Assembly: GCA_937873315.1 (NCBI GenBank) | Contig: CALMQX010000033.1 | Coordinates: forward strand, 248,001 to 312,000 | Source of the DNA: an uncultured Nostocoides sp. | GTDB lineage: Bacteria; Actinomycetota; Actinomycetes; Actinomycetales; Dermatophilaceae | Reading direction: 5' to 3' | DNA: 64,000 bases | Shown: one piece after another, positions 17,669 to 26,433 of the stretch | How positions within the stretch are numbered: the stretch's first letter is position 1 | How the letters are laid out: each line of letters starts with the position of its first letter | Position numbers and translations under genes: made by a program | The notes under the pieces: generated by a model | Seen by the model: only the letters and a program-made list of their open reading frames with translations | What the model was told of the DNA's origin: nothing | Database searches by the model: none

Positions 17669-18055
17669 TCAGGAAAGGTGGCCTCGGTAGGTTTCGACGT
17701 CCATCAGGGAGTCGACAGAGGTGCTGTCGGTGAGGCGCAGTTCGTACATCCAGCCCTCCCCGTAGGGGTCGGAGTTGACCAATTCCGGTGCGGTGTCGAG
17801 CGACTCGTTGACGGCGGTGACCTCCCCCGAGAGCGGTGCGTAGAGGTCGCTCACCGACTTGGTGGACTCGACTTCCCCGCAGGTGTCCCCTGCCGACACG
17901 GAGTCGCCGACGTTCGGCAGCGAGACGTACACCACGTCACCGAGCGAATCCTGCGCAAAAGCAGTGATCCCCACGCGCACGGTGTCTCCGGTGGAGCGCA
18001 CCCACTCGTGCTCCTCGGTGTAGCGCAGGTCGGCGGGGTACTCGAGGTCGCTCAT
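17669..18055 (-). CDS. gcvH: Glycine cleavage system H protein
   Basis: This 128-aa lipoyl carrier shuttles the aminomethyl group from GcvP to GcvT. The lipoylated lysine is in the GEVESTKSVSDLYAP motif. The HEWV and GITAFAQDSLGDVVYVSLP segments and the C-terminal DPYGEGWMYEL are typical. The ATG overlaps the upstream DUF881 stop codon as ATGA (18052-18055). It is separated from its partner gcvP by the MerR and nuclease genes and carries no riboswitch of its own, so GcvH and GcvP are regulated separately. Confidence 0.95.
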   Translation of the reverse strand: MSDLEYPADLRYTEEHEWVRSTGDTVRVGITAFAQDSLGDVVYVSLPNVGDSVSAGDTCGEVESTKSVSDLYAPLSGEVTAVNESLDTAPELVNSDPYGEGWMYELRLTDSTSVDSLMDVETYRGHLS

Positions 18056-18804
18056 GGTGCTCCTTGGCTCGTGCTGGCGTTGGGTACGGGTTGAGCGTAC
18101 TGAGCCGGAGAAAGCCGATGCAATGCATCCACCACGAGGTTGGACTCCTCGGTGAGGTCCGCGTTCGCGCCGACCGAGCGAATCCGGGACAAGACCCCTT
18201 CCGGAATCCCCATGGCCGTGGACAACGTGTGTTGGTCTCCGATGGCTTTGATGACATACGGCGGTGGCGTCACCGTGCCGGACACCGAGACCCCCCCGTC
18301 CGCGTCGGCGAACCAGGTATCGGCCACGACGCGTACCTCACCGAGCTGGATCGCCTCGGCGCCCGCATCCCGAAGCTCCTGGACGGCATCGAGCAGGGCC
18401 GCTGCGGTGACCTTGCGCTCCGGATCGGCGATCCGCAACGTGATTCCGGGTCCGCGCGCGGCGACCGTGCCAGTGAGCACCGCCAGCGCATCCAGTCGTT
18501 GCTGAGCGGCGCGGGTGGCTTCCTCGGTCCGAGTTGAACTGCTGGTCAACAGATCCTTGGACGTCTGCAGGCGCCGTGCCTCATCGGCCAGCCGCTGCCC
18601 ATCCTTGTCCAGGGTGTCCAAGATTCGGGCGAGCTCGTCCTCCCGGAGAGCATCCAGGCCCTGCAGGGAGTTCTGGCGAACTTGGACCGCAATAGCGAAG
18701 CCAAGGAGCAACGCCAGGGCGGTCGCCAACACATTGGCCTTGGTCAGCCGGGGCTTGCCGGCCAGGAGCAGCCGGTGCCATGCCGTGCGCGAGCCAGCAC
18801 TCAT
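18052..18804 (-). CDS. DUF881 family membrane-anchored protein (second copy)
   Basis: This 250-aa DUF881 protein has a basic N terminus, one membrane helix (NVLATALALLLGFAIAVQVR), a coiled-coil stretch, and an extracytoplasmic domain with GPGITLRIADPE and GGVSVSGTVTPPPYVIKAIGD. Paired DUF881 genes flanking the small basic protein are a hallmark actinobacterial arrangement next to gcvH. The function is unknown, and a cell-envelope role is inferred from topology. It overlaps the Sbp stop codon and the gcvH start by 4 nt each, so the run is strongly coupled. Confidence 0.87.
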   Translation of the reverse strand: MSAGSRTAWHRLLLAGKPRLTKANVLATALALLLGFAIAVQVRQNSLQGLDALREDELARILDTLDKDGQRLADEARRLQTSKDLLTSSSTRTEEATRAAQQRLDALAVLTGTVAARGPGITLRIADPERKVTAAALLDAVQELRDAGAEAIQLGEVRVVADTWFADADGGVSVSGTVTPPPYVIKAIGDQHTLSTAMGIPEGVLSRIRSVGANADLTEESNLVVDALHRLSPAQYAQPVPNASTSQGAP

Positions 18805-19133
18805 GCGTCGAAGAGATGTCGGCGGATGGAGGCGACATTGGAGAAGATGCGAACGCCAAGGACGACGACAACGCCAATGGCGAGCTGGTTGCCCACCCCC
18901 AACTTGTCGCCGAGGAAGACGATGAACGCCGCGACGACCACGTTGGAGAGGAACGAGACGACGAAGACCTTGTCATCGAAGATCCCGTCCAAGATCGCCC
19001 GGATGGCACCGAAGACGGCATCCAGAGCCGCGATCACCGCGATGGGCAGATAGGGCTGCAGCCACCCGGGCACGGTCGGCTGCAGGATCAGTCCGAGTAT
19101 CACCCCGATGCCGAGGCCAAGCGCAGGGATCAC
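18801..19133 (-). CDS. sbp: Small basic family protein Sbp (DUF1290)
   Basis: This 110-aa membrane protein has about three hydrophobic segments (IPALGLGIGVILGLIL, LPIAVIAALDAVFGAIRA, FVVSFLSNVVVAAFIVFLGD), matching Sbp/DUF1290. Homologues occur near division genes in Firmicutes; the exact function is unknown. GTG 19133 is supported by AAAGGA seven bases upstream and by the GTGA overlap (19130-19133) with the preceding DUF881 stop codon. A longer open frame upstream would contradict both. Confidence 0.88.
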   Translation of the reverse strand: MIPALGLGIGVILGLILQPTVPGWLQPYLPIAVIAALDAVFGAIRAILDGIFDDKVFVVSFLSNVVVAAFIVFLGDKLGVGNQLAIGVVVVLGVRIFSNVASIRRHLFDA

Positions 19134-19972
19134 GAGCCGTCCTTTCCGCTGACATTGTTCACGGCAGTGGCGTAGCGCGTAGAGACCGACACCGAGGCGG
19201 GGAGGTCCAGGCTCCCCTGTGTCGTGACATCCACCGAGATATTGAAGGTTGATCGCAGGGTTGCCAGGTAACTCCCGCCTGGTCCCTGCGCGAAGGCGGC
19301 CGGGAAGGTCTTGGGGGCGCCGATCGCCGTGACGATGTAGGGACGACCCAGGGGACGGTAGTTGACGATGATGGCCGCTCCAGCGAATCGGATGGCCGAC
19401 ATGCTGGTCAGCCGGTGCCCATTGACCGCCACAGCCTGCGCGCCTGCGCGCCATAGATCGTTGACGACAAGTTGCAAGTCGCGGGCCTGTACGCGGCCCT
19501 CGGCGGGGTTGGTGTCCTCCCGTGGACCGGCGCCCACCGCGTCCGTGCCACTGCCTTCAGCGTCGTCGAGCGTGATGGTGAGCCCGGGGCCGCGCACCGC
19601 CATGGTGCCGGCCACCGGCGCCAGGTCATTGGCCCTGGTCGAGAGCGCATTACCCGGCCCGTTGGCCGAGGCCTCCAGAGCAGAGACGTCGGCCTGGAGC
19701 GAACGAACGCTTGCCCCCAACTGGTCAACGGAGGTCTGACGGGTCTCGACGCGCGCGATGAGGTCGGCCCTGGCCTGGTCGGCCACCGTGTGGGCTCCCC
19801 CGCTGCGCAGGGCGGCCACGGTCACGACCAGCCCGATGATGAGGGCACCGATCCCGACGAGGGGTGTGCTGATCGGCCTGGCCTTCGACACGCCGTCCCG
19901 TTCCCGGCGGCGGGCGGCCGCGGCATACCCAGGATCCAGTGGCCGCTCGAGCATCGAGGTCAGCAGCGTCAT
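19130..19972 (-). CDS. DUF881 family membrane-anchored protein (first copy)
   Basis: This 280-aa DUF881 protein has a short basic cytoplasmic tail, one membrane helix (LVGIGALIIGLVVTVAAL), a coiled-coil linker and an extracytoplasmic domain with AVRGPGLTITLDDAEG and LGRPYIVTAIGAPKTF. It is a diverged paralogue of the copy at 18.1-18.8 kb. ATG 19972 precedes the membrane helix by about 38 residues; ATG 19954 is a possible shorter start. It follows the CDP-alcohol phosphotransferase gene after 29 nt. Confidence 0.85.
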   Translation of the reverse strand: MTLLTSMLERPLDPGYAAAARRRERDGVSKARPISTPLVGIGALIIGLVVTVAALRSGGAHTVADQARADLIARVETRQTSVDQLGASVRSLQADVSALEASANGPGNALSTRANDLAPVAGTMAVRGPGLTITLDDAEGSGTDAVGAGPREDTNPAEGRVQARDLQLVVNDLWRAGAQAVAVNGHRLTSMSAIRFAGAAIIVNYRPLGRPYIVTAIGAPKTFPAAFAQGPGGSYLATLRSTFNISVDVTTQGSLDLPASVSVSTRYATAVNNVSGKDGS

Positions 19973-20001
19973 CGAGTTCCCCGCAGGACGCTCCGGGGAA
20001 C

Positions 20002-20595
20002 TCACCGGGTGCCCGCCTGCGCAGCAATCAGTTGGCGCAACTGGATCGCGTAGAAAGCGGCCGCGACCCAGTAGAGGCCAATCCCCCACCAGGCGAATCC
20101 CCAACCCAGAGAGCGGGCGATGCTCGCGCCGGTGCCGGTCCCCTGCGCGAGCAGCAGGAGTGGGAAGGAATACAGCAGATTGAAGGTCGCGGCCTTGCCC
20201 ACAAAGTGCACCGGCAGCCCCGTCCAGCCATGGCGCTTGGCGATGATCATGATGGCGGCCATCACCAACTCGCGGGCAAAGATGACGCCGACCACCCACC
20301 ACGGGATGATCTCGCGCCAGCCCAAGCCCAGCAGGGTCGCGATGATGTAGAGCCGGTCCGCGACGGGGTCGAGCAGCTGGCCGAGCCGCGACTCAAGGCC
20401 ATACGCGCGGGCAATCTTGCCGTCGAGATAGTCCGTGAACCCGCTGGCCATGAGCAGACCCAGCGCCAATCCGTCCCGGTGGTTCAGGATCGCCCAGAGG
20501 AAGACCGGGACCGCAATCAGCCGGAGCATGCTCAGGGCATTGGGAACCGTGAGGATGCGGGCGCTCACTGTGCTGCTGGTCGTCCCGCTCGTCAT
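20002..20595 (-). CDS. CDP-alcohol phosphatidyltransferase family membrane enzyme
   Basis: This 197-aa membrane protein has the family signature D-x2-DG-x2-AR-x8-G-x3-D-x3-D, seen as DYLDGKIARAYG followed by GQLLDPVADR. Such enzymes move a phosphoalcohol onto CDP-diacylglycerol, or CDP-alcohol onto a lipid. The N-terminal LTVPNALSMLRLIAVPVFL is like phosphatidylglycerophosphate synthases, so PgsA activity or cardiolipin synthesis is plausible, but the substrate is not proven. A second family member lies in the PIM locus at 52.8 kb. ATG 20595 is supported by TACAGT six bases upstream in a leaderless configuration. It heads the run leading to sbp and gcvH. Confidence 0.85.
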   Translation of the reverse strand: MTSGTTSSTVSARILTVPNALSMLRLIAVPVFLWAILNHRDGLALGLLMASGFTDYLDGKIARAYGLESRLGQLLDPVADRLYIIATLLGLGWREIIPWWVVGVIFARELVMAAIMIIAKRHGWTGLPVHFVGKAATFNLLYSFPLLLLAQGTGTGASIARSLGWGFAWWGIGLYWVAAAFYAIQLRQLIAAQAGTR

Positions 20596-20599
20596 GCTG

Positions 20600-20627
20600 C
20601 CACTGTATGCGGTGAGCCCTACAGTGG
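20600..20627. promoter_or_regulatory. Symmetric pair of leaderless -10 elements for two divergent genes
   Basis: The palindrome CCACTGTA-N12-TACAGTGG carries a TACAGT -10 on each strand. Leftward, TACAGT (20607-20602) is six bases from ATG 20595. Rightward, TACAGT (20620-20625) is seven bases from ATG 20633. Neither gene has a Shine-Dalgarno sequence. The two -10 boxes are only 12 bases apart, so RNA polymerase could hardly use both at once, and a palindrome-binding regulator would affect both. Confidence 0.6.
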
Positions 20628-20632
20628 CCGAC

Positions 20633-21781
20633 ATGTCTGCACCGCTGCTCACCGGGTCGTTGGCCCAGATCCGGGATCGTCACTCCAGCGTCAAGTGGGT
20701 TGCCTTTGCGCCCGACGTTCTGCCCGTCTGGGTCGCTGAGATGGATGCGCTCCCCTGCCCCGCGGTGGTGGAGGCCGTGAGCGCCGCGATGTCGCGCGGT
20801 GACACCGGCTACGGGTGGGGACCGCCGTATGCCGCGGCGGTGGCTGACTTTGCCGCGGACCGCTGGGCTTGGACTCCCGAGCCGGCCCGGATGGTCGTGG
20901 TGGCGGACGTGATGATCGGGATCGCCGAAGTGCTCCGCCAAGTCACGCCCGGTGGTGGATCGGTCGTGGTCAGCCCGCCGTGCTATGACTCCTTCTTCGG
21001 TTTCACTCAGGCCATCGGGCGCCGCCTGGTGGAGGCACCGCTGGTGGACGATCGACTCAATCCGGATGCGCTGGACCGGGCCTTTGGTGAGGCCAGGGCG
21101 GGCGGCGAGCCCGCGGCATACCTGCTGTGCAACCCGCAGAACCCCACCGGAACCGTGCACACAGCCGCCGAGCTCAGCGAACTGGCCCGGATCGCGCATG
21201 CCCACGGGGTCACCGTGGTGGCCGACGAGATTCACGCGCCATTGGTTTACCCCGGGGGTGCGCCCTTCACGCCCTACCTCAGCGTGCCCGGCGGAGAGCG
21301 CGGTATTGCGGTCTTCTCGCCGTCAAAGGGCTGGAATCTGGCTGGCTTGAAGTCGGCCGCGGTGGTCTTCGGGGAGGACGCCGCGGCGATTCAGGCGGGC
21401 TTCCATGACGTGCACACCCACGGCGCCTCGCACGTGGCGATGCAGGCGCATATCGCCGCCCTGCGTGACGGCCGGGACTGGCTGGACCAGGTGCTCCTCG
21501 AGTTGTCCACCAACCGGCAGGTGCTGGGTGCGGCCTTGGCCACGGCCCTGCCGGAGATTGGGTATGCCGCGCCCGCGGCGACCTACTTGGCCTGGCTGGA
21601 CTGCCGGACATTAGGCCTGGGCGACGACCCTGCCGCGGTCTTCCGCGACCGCGGACGAGTCGCGCTGTCCTCCGGCCCGGCGTATGGCGCCAAAGCTGGG
21701 GCAGGATTCGCGCGGTTCAATTTCGCGACCTCCCCGGAGGTCATCCAGGAGGCGGTCTCGCGGATGGCCAGCGCGCTCTAA
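20633..21781 (+). CDS. PatB/MalY-type PLP-dependent C-S lyase / aminotransferase
   Basis: This 382-aa fold-type I PLP protein is closest to cystathionine beta-lyases of the MalY/PatB type, which split C-S bonds of cystathionine or cysteine conjugates. Family marks are the VKWVAFAPDVLPVWVAEMD start, GYGWGPPYAAAVADF, CNPQNPTGTVHTAAEL, the VVADEIHAPLVYPG motif, and the PLP lysine in FSPSKGWNLAGLK. The AAEMD-like N-terminal segment distinguishes it from plain aspartate aminotransferases. The ATG is supported by the leaderless -10 seven bases upstream and by family length. The substrate is not certain. Confidence 0.88.
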   Translation: MSAPLLTGSLAQIRDRHSSVKWVAFAPDVLPVWVAEMDALPCPAVVEAVSAAMSRGDTGYGWGPPYAAAVADFAADRWAWTPEPARMVVVADVMIGIAEVLRQVTPGGGSVVVSPPCYDSFFGFTQAIGRRLVEAPLVDDRLNPDALDRAFGEARAGGEPAAYLLCNPQNPTGTVHTAAELSELARIAHAHGVTVVADEIHAPLVYPGGAPFTPYLSVPGGERGIAVFSPSKGWNLAGLKSAAVVFGEDAAAIQAGFHDVHTHGASHVAMQAHIAALRDGRDWLDQVLLELSTNRQVLGAALATALPEIGYAAPAATYLAWLDCRTLGLGDDPAAVFRDRGRVALSSGPAYGAKAGAGFARFNFATSPEVIQEAVSRMASAL

Positions 21782-21799
21782 GGGGGCTCGAAGACCTCG

Positions 21800-22417
21800 A
21801 TGATCCCCGATGCTGACGACCTTGCGCGCCGAGAGGCGGCACGCCCTTCTCGGGCGGCACGCCTCATCGCCGGCGCTCTGACGCCCGCCAATGTGATCAC
21901 CGGCCTGCTTGTTTTCGTGGCGTGGCGGCATACCCCGGACGGCTATCACGCGGCCGCCTGGACAGTCCTGACTATCGCCCTAGTGGTCGGGCTGCCTTAC
22001 CTGATCCTCTTTCGCGCCCTGCGCGTCGGCCGGGCGGACGATCGGCAGGTCGTTCGGCGGTCCCAGCGACCGGCGCTCATGGTCGCGGCATTGGGCTGTG
22101 TCGTCGGTGCGCTCGCTGCGCTGACCTACTTAGGGGCACCGCAAGAACTGGTCGCTCTGGTTGTCGCCATGGCAGGCGGACTTGCCGCGATGACGCTGAT
22201 CACCCTGCGTTCCAAGGCCAGCATGCACATGGCCGTTGCTGCCGGCGCGGTGGCGATCGCGATTCTCGAGACCCCAGCGGGGTGGCTGACACTGCTGCTC
22301 CTGCCGCCGATCGCGTGGGCGCGCTGGCGTGACGGCCGCCACTCCCCTGGTCAACTGGCCACGGGGGCCCTGGTTGGAGCGCTCGCGGCCGCTTCGATCT
22401 ACGCCGCTCTTGCGTGA
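21800..22417 (+). CDS. Integral membrane protein, possibly degenerate PAP2 phosphatase family
   Basis: This 205-aa protein has about six hydrophobic segments. The segment LRSKASMHMAVAAGA followed by ARWRDGRHSPGQLATGALVGA recalls the second and third PAP2 motifs (S-x-H and R-x5-H-x3-D), but the final Asp is Gln and the first histidine context is altered. It may be an inactive or divergent lipid-phosphate phosphatase; the family assignment is tentative. It starts 18 bp after the C-S lyase stop codon with only a distant GGGGG, so it is probably cotranscribed. It converges with the sucrase/ferredoxin gene. Confidence 0.55.
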   Translation: MIPDADDLARREAARPSRAARLIAGALTPANVITGLLVFVAWRHTPDGYHAAAWTVLTIALVVGLPYLILFRALRVGRADDRQVVRRSQRPALMVAALGCVVGALAALTYLGAPQELVALVVAMAGGLAAMTLITLRSKASMHMAVAAGAVAIAILETPAGWLTLLLLPPIAWARWRDGRHSPGQLATGALVGALAAASIYAALA

Positions 22418-22428
22418 GCGCGGCTAAG

Positions 22429-23325
22429 TCAGCTCAGGGTCGCCGTCCAGGCGGTCACCGCTGAGGGCTCCTCGTCCGTGCAACTCTGGCGCAGCCGCTG
22501 GCTGCGGTCGGCGGTCACCTTGAGCCGGTGCACCTGCCCGGAGACCGCAAAGGTGACGAGCCAGTGATCACCGCGGTCGTCGGAGTCGAGCAATTCCAGG
22601 GCCGACTCCAGGTCAATGTTTCGTTCGACCCGAAGCGCCACCTCGGCCGCTTGCACAGGCGGTGGCCAGCTGGTTCGCCCGCGCAGGTGCTCAGCCAGGA
22701 TGCGGCCGCCGCCGTGGGCGCGGACCAGGGCCGCTGCCTGGGAGGGGGCCACTCGGCCATACATGAGACCCTGCGGGAGGATCAGCAGATTGCCCGCGAA
22801 TCGGTGTCCACCGAGGTGCGATACGCCCCAGGCCTGGCCGGGAGCGGCCGCCTCGACGGCCTGAAGCAGGGGGCGGCCGAGTTCGGCGCAGCAGCGGTCG
22901 CGTCGCCCATGGGTGCAGACCAGATAGATCGCGTCCGAGTGGGGCGTGAGGCCGAGGGACTCCCCCGACCCGAGGGCGGACAGGTCCAGGTCCAGCAGCT
23001 CGCCCGGGTCGCTGATCTGGGTGCTCTCCAGCCACGCCTCGCCCGCTGCCGACGAGGCCGCGAACAGCCGACGCTTCCCGCCGTGGTCGGCGGGTCCGCC
23101 ATCGCGATCGCGTCGGATCATCAGGGGGCGCACCCCGGCCGCCGCCGCGCGTTGCAGGATGGTGGCGCCCAGCCCTTCAGGTAGCCGCGCATCCCGCCAG
23201 GCGTCATGTCCCCACGGCCCGCGCTCCTCCAGCAAGAGGAAGGCAGTGGCCGTCGTCGCGCTGCCAGCAAGAGGCTCGGCGACGGCTAGGGACTCCGCGG
23301 CACATCGCGGTTCAGGCGTGAGCAC
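22429..23325 (-). CDS. Sucrase/ferredoxin-like (thioredoxin-like [2Fe-2S]) family protein
   Basis: This 298-aa protein matches the Suc_Fer-like family: an N-terminal RCAAESLAVAEPLAGSA segment, a C-terminal thioredoxin-like ferredoxin domain with CTHGRRDRCCAELG, and the HLGGHRFAGNLLILPQG motif that holds a [2Fe-2S] cluster through Cys and His residues. The family was named after a plant sucrase activity that is not generally accepted; a redox role is more likely. GTG 23325 is taken as the start because the RCAAESL motif is close to the N terminus in homologues. The tRNA-Pro gene lies upstream. Confidence 0.8.
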   Translation of the reverse strand: MLTPEPRCAAESLAVAEPLAGSATTATAFLLLEERGPWGHDAWRDARLPEGLGATILQRAAAAGVRPLMIRRDRDGGPADHGGKRRLFAASSAAGEAWLESTQISDPGELLDLDLSALGSGESLGLTPHSDAIYLVCTHGRRDRCCAELGRPLLQAVEAAAPGQAWGVSHLGGHRFAGNLLILPQGLMYGRVAPSQAAALVRAHGGGRILAEHLRGRTSWPPPVQAAEVALRVERNIDLESALELLDSDDRGDHWLVTFAVSGQVHRLKVTADRSQRLRQSCTDEEPSAVTAWTATLS

Positions 23326-23406
23326 AGCGGCCGACTCATTCTGGGTGTTCAGGGGTCACCACGCTCTCAGGGAGGGGACTCCAGCGGCCGAGATACGGCC
23401 ACGACG

Positions 23407-23480
<74 letters not shown>

Positions 23481-23562
23481 TGGCTTGCTCCCCGAAGAGA
23501 GCGAACGAAACCATATCCCACGGCTCCCGTCGCGGCCCAATCGGGAGCCGCGGGCGTGGCCG

Positions 23563-25023
23563 TCAGCGCCTGCTACGGCGCTCGCGGACCCGAACCGAGA
23601 TCTCAATGGGAGTGCCCTCGAAGCCGAACTCCTCGCGCAGGCGACGCTCCAGGAAGCGCCGATAGCCGGCCTCGATGAAGCCGGAGGCGAAGACCACGAA
23701 CCTCGGCGGCCGGGTTCCAGCCTGGGTGACAAAGAGGATGCGCGGCTGCTTGCCCCCGCGCACCGGATGCGGATGGGCGGCGACGATCTCGCCGATGAAC
23801 GCATTCAGGCGCGCCGTCGGAACCCGGGTGTCCCAGGACTCCAAGGCGCGATCCAGCGCCGGGACGAGCTTCTCCAGATGGCGTCCCGTGCGCGCAGACA
23901 GGTTGACCCGCGGAGCCCACGGGATCTGCACGAGGTCACGCTCGATCTCGCGCTCGAGGTAATACCGACGGTCCTCATCGGTGAGATCCCACTTGTTGTA
24001 GGCGATGACCAGCGCGCGTCCGGCATCAATGACGTGCTGGATCACCCGAACATCCTGCTCCGAGAGTGTTTCCGAGGCATCCACGAGAACCACTGCCACC
24101 TCGGCCTTTTCGAGGGCCGTCTGGGTGCGCAGGGAGGCGTAGAAGTCCGCCCCGCGGGTCTGGTGAACGCGACGGCGGATGCCGGCAGTGTCGACGAAGC
24201 GCCAGGTCCGCCCGCCCAACTCGATCATCTCGTCCACGGGGTCCCGGGTGGTGCCGGCGGTGTCGTCGACGACGACCCGCTCTTCCCCGGCCAACTTGTT
24301 GAGCATCGAGGATTTGCCGACATTAGGTCGGCCAAGGAGGGCCACCCGTCGCGGACCTCCGCGCTCGTAGGCGCCGCTCACGGCAGACACCTCAGGCAGG
24401 ACGTTCAGGAGCGCGTCGAGCGCGTCGCCAGTGCCCCGCCCATGAAGGGCCGAGACCGGCCACGGCTGATCTAGCCCCAGGTTCCAGAGTGCGGCCGCAT
24501 CGGCTTCGAAGCGCTGATCGTCCACCTTGTTGGCCACGAGGACCACCGGCTTACCCGCCCGACGCAGCAGGCGCACGACGGCCTCGTCATCATCGGTCGC
24601 CCCCACGATGGCATCCACCACAAAGAGCACCGCGTCCGCAAGGTCCACCGCGATCTCGGCCTGCTCGGCCACCCGCAAATGGATTCCCGTCGCGTCCACT
24701 GACCAGCCCCCGGTGTCCACCAAGGTGAACTCGCGCCCGGTCCATTCGGCGTCATACGCCACGCGGTCGCGGGTCACGCCCGGGACGTCCTCGACGACGG
24801 CCTCGCGGCGGCCAATGATCCGGTTGACGAGGGTGGACTTACCGACATTGGGCCGCCCCACCACGGCGACCACCGGGCGAGGGCCGCGGTCGTGGTCTGC
24901 GCCGTCTGACGGGGTCCCACCGCCCAGGAGGGCGCGGTCGTCATCGTCGAGGTCGAAGTCCTCCAGCCCGGCACGCAGCGCCCGCTCGATAGCTTCGGGA
25001 TCCTGCGGCTGCTCGGTGCTCAT
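23563..25023 (-). CDS. der: Ribosome biogenesis GTPase Der (EngA)
   Basis: This 486-aa protein has two tandem GTPase domains, the unique mark of Der, which assists 50S subunit assembly. The first P-loop is [14 protein letters not shown] with DTGGW and NKVD; the second is [14 protein letters not shown] with DTAGIRRR and NKWDL. A C-terminal KH-like domain ([21 protein letters not shown]) and a basic tail follow. An acidic N-terminal extension of about 50 residues ([13 protein letters not shown]) is common in actinobacterial Der. ATG 25023 is 14 nt after the plsC stop codon, within the xerD-to-der run. Confidence 0.96.
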   Translation of the reverse strand: MSTEQPQDPEAIERALRAGLEDFDLDDDDRALLGGGTPSDGADHDRGPRPVVAVVGRPNVGKSTLVNRIIGRREAVVEDVPGVTRDRVAYDAEWTGREFTLVDTGGWSVDATGIHLRVAEQAEIAVDLADAVLFVVDAIVGATDDDEAVVRLLRRAGKPVVLVANKVDDQRFEADAAALWNLGLDQPWPVSALHGRGTGDALDALLNVLPEVSAVSGAYERGGPRRVALLGRPNVGKSSMLNKLAGEERVVVDDTAGTTRDPVDEMIELGGRTWRFVDTAGIRRRVHQTRGADFYASLRTQTALEKAEVAVVLVDASETLSEQDVRVIQHVIDAGRALVIAYNKWDLTDEDRRYYLEREIERDLVQIPWAPRVNLSARTGRHLEKLVPALDRALESWDTRVPTARLNAFIGEIVAAHPHPVRGGKQPRILFVTQAGTRPPRFVVFASGFIEAGYRRFLERRLREEFGFEGTPIEISVRVRERRSRR

Positions 25024-25037
25024 CGGACCATTCTCCC

Positions 25038-25730
25038 TCACGTCTGGATCAGGTCTGGCGGTACGTCCGTCGGCAGCGCTATGCCGTGCCGCTCACTGGC
25101 CTGGCTGACATGGGTGGCCAAAGCCGAGCGCAGTTGATCGGTGACCTGCTGCAGGCGCACCCGGCCCGGTACGCCCTGCGGGATCTGTAGATCCACCGGC
25201 GCTCCGAAGTCCACCACCAGTCGAGACCGCAGGGGCGGCCAGCTGGACGCGAGTTCGCCGGTCTTGCGGGTACCCAAACAGGCGGTGGGAATCACCCGGG
25301 CGCCGCTCTGCAAGGCCAACCAGGCGACCCCCTTCCCGGCCTCGGCGAGGTCACCGCGACCCCGGCCGCCTTCCGGGAAGATGCCAAGCACGTCGCCACG
25401 GCGCAAGACCTCCAGGGCAGCCGATAGCGCCGCCCGGTCGCCCTGCTGTTGGTCGATCGGGATCTGGCCGCTGAAGGTCAGGATCGGACCGAAGAGCCGG
25501 TCGTCGAAGGACTGCTTGAGCACCAGGAAGTGGCTGGGCCGCGGGCACAGGCTGAGCACGACAGGGCCATCGAGCAGCCCGGTGTGATTGGCCGCGATGA
25601 TGACCGGTCCCTGGTCTGGGATGTGCTCCCGGCCATACGCACGGGCGGCATACAGGGTGTGCACGAGCCCGCTGCCCAGCACCCGGGCCACTTGGCCGCG
25701 CCACTGCGGGGGCGCCGGTGATTCAGTCAC
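25038..25730 (-). CDS. 1-acyl-sn-glycerol-3-phosphate acyltransferase family protein
   Basis: This 230-aa PlsC-like acyltransferase has the [10 protein letters not shown] (HX4D) catalytic motif and the [10 protein letters not shown] motif that binds the glycerol-phosphate substrate. A short hydrophobic N-terminal part suggests membrane association. Its placement between cmk and der is common in actinobacteria. GTG 25730 is preferred: it overlaps the cmk stop codon by 8 nt, whereas the ATG at 25781 would need a 59-nt overlap. Acyl-acceptor specificity is not proven. Confidence 0.86.
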   Translation of the reverse strand: MTESPAPPQWRGQVARVLGSGLVHTLYAARAYGREHIPDQGPVIIAANHTGLLDGPVVLSLCPRPSHFLVLKQSFDDRLFGPILTFSGQIPIDQQQGDRAALSAALEVLRRGDVLGIFPEGGRGRGDLAEAGKGVAWLALQSGARVIPTACLGTRKTGELASSWPPLRSRLVVDFGAPVDLQIPQGVPGRVRLQQVTDQLRSALATHVSQASERHGIALPTDVPPDLIQT

Positions 25731-26409
25731 GGACGCGCGCGACGACGTCGAGGACAGCCTGGACGCTGCTGGCGAAGTCAAGCTCCGAGGTGTCGATCAG
25801 GATCACCCCATCGGCGGCCTGGGTGAACTGCGAGACCGCCGAGTCGTCCCGGTCGCGGCGGACAATCTGGTCACGGGTTGCGGCCACCGCGTGGGCGTCG
25901 GCGTGGCCGTGCAACTCGGTGGACCGACGCCGCAGGCGCGCCTCCTCAGAAGCGGTGAGCAGGATCCGGACGGGGGCATCGGGCGCCACCACGGTGGTGA
26001 TATCCCGGCCCTCAGCGACGACACCACCGTCGCGCTGTGCGATCAGGGCGATCTGGTCGCGCTGCACCTGCTGCAGGATCGGGCGGACCAGGGTGTTGAC
26101 TGCCACGCTCGAGACGGCACTGCTGACCTCAGTGGTCCGAATAGCTGCCGTGATGTCCGTGCCATTCACCACCACCCGGGGGTCTTGCGGTGAGGTACCG
26201 AGGTCGAGCGGCAGGCTGCGGGCAGCCGCAGCGACGGCCTCCCGGTCATCGAAGTCAACGCCCTGATCAAGGCACCACCAGGTCAGCGCGCGGTACATCG
26301 CCCCGGTGTCGAGGTATCCGATCTGCAGGCTGCGAGCGACGGCTTTCGAGACGCTGGACTTCCCGGAGCCCGAGGGTCCGTCGATGGCGATGACCAGAGG
26401 CGCGTTCAC
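25723..26409 (-). CDS. cmk: Cytidylate kinase
   Basis: This 228-aa kinase phosphorylates CMP and dCMP with ATP. The P-loop GPSGSGKSSVSKAVA is followed by the CMP-binding region YLDTGAMYRALTWW, then EGRDITTVVAPDAPVRILLTA and the lid arginines. Length matches bacterial Cmk. It sits between tyrA and plsC in a conserved actinobacterial order (rluB-cmk-der). The ATG is clear from the IAIDGPSGSG motif near the N terminus. Confidence 0.96.
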   Translation of the reverse strand: MNAPLVIAIDGPSGSGKSSVSKAVARSLQIGYLDTGAMYRALTWWCLDQGVDFDDREAVAAAARSLPLDLGTSPQDPRVVVNGTDITAAIRTTEVSSAVSSVAVNTLVRPILQQVQRDQIALIAQRDGGVVAEGRDITTVVAPDAPVRILLTASEEARLRRRSTELHGHADAHAVAATRDQIVRRDRDDSAVSQFTQAADGVILIDTSELDFASSVQAVLDVVARVRD

Positions 26410-26433
26410 GGCGGGCAGCCTAGCGGTTTGGGG

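Noticed and set aside
20600..20627. Palindrome CCACTGTA-N12-TACAGTGG as a repressor operator
   Set aside because: Each arm is fully explained as a -10 element at the leaderless distance from an ATG, so a separate operator is not needed, although not excluded.
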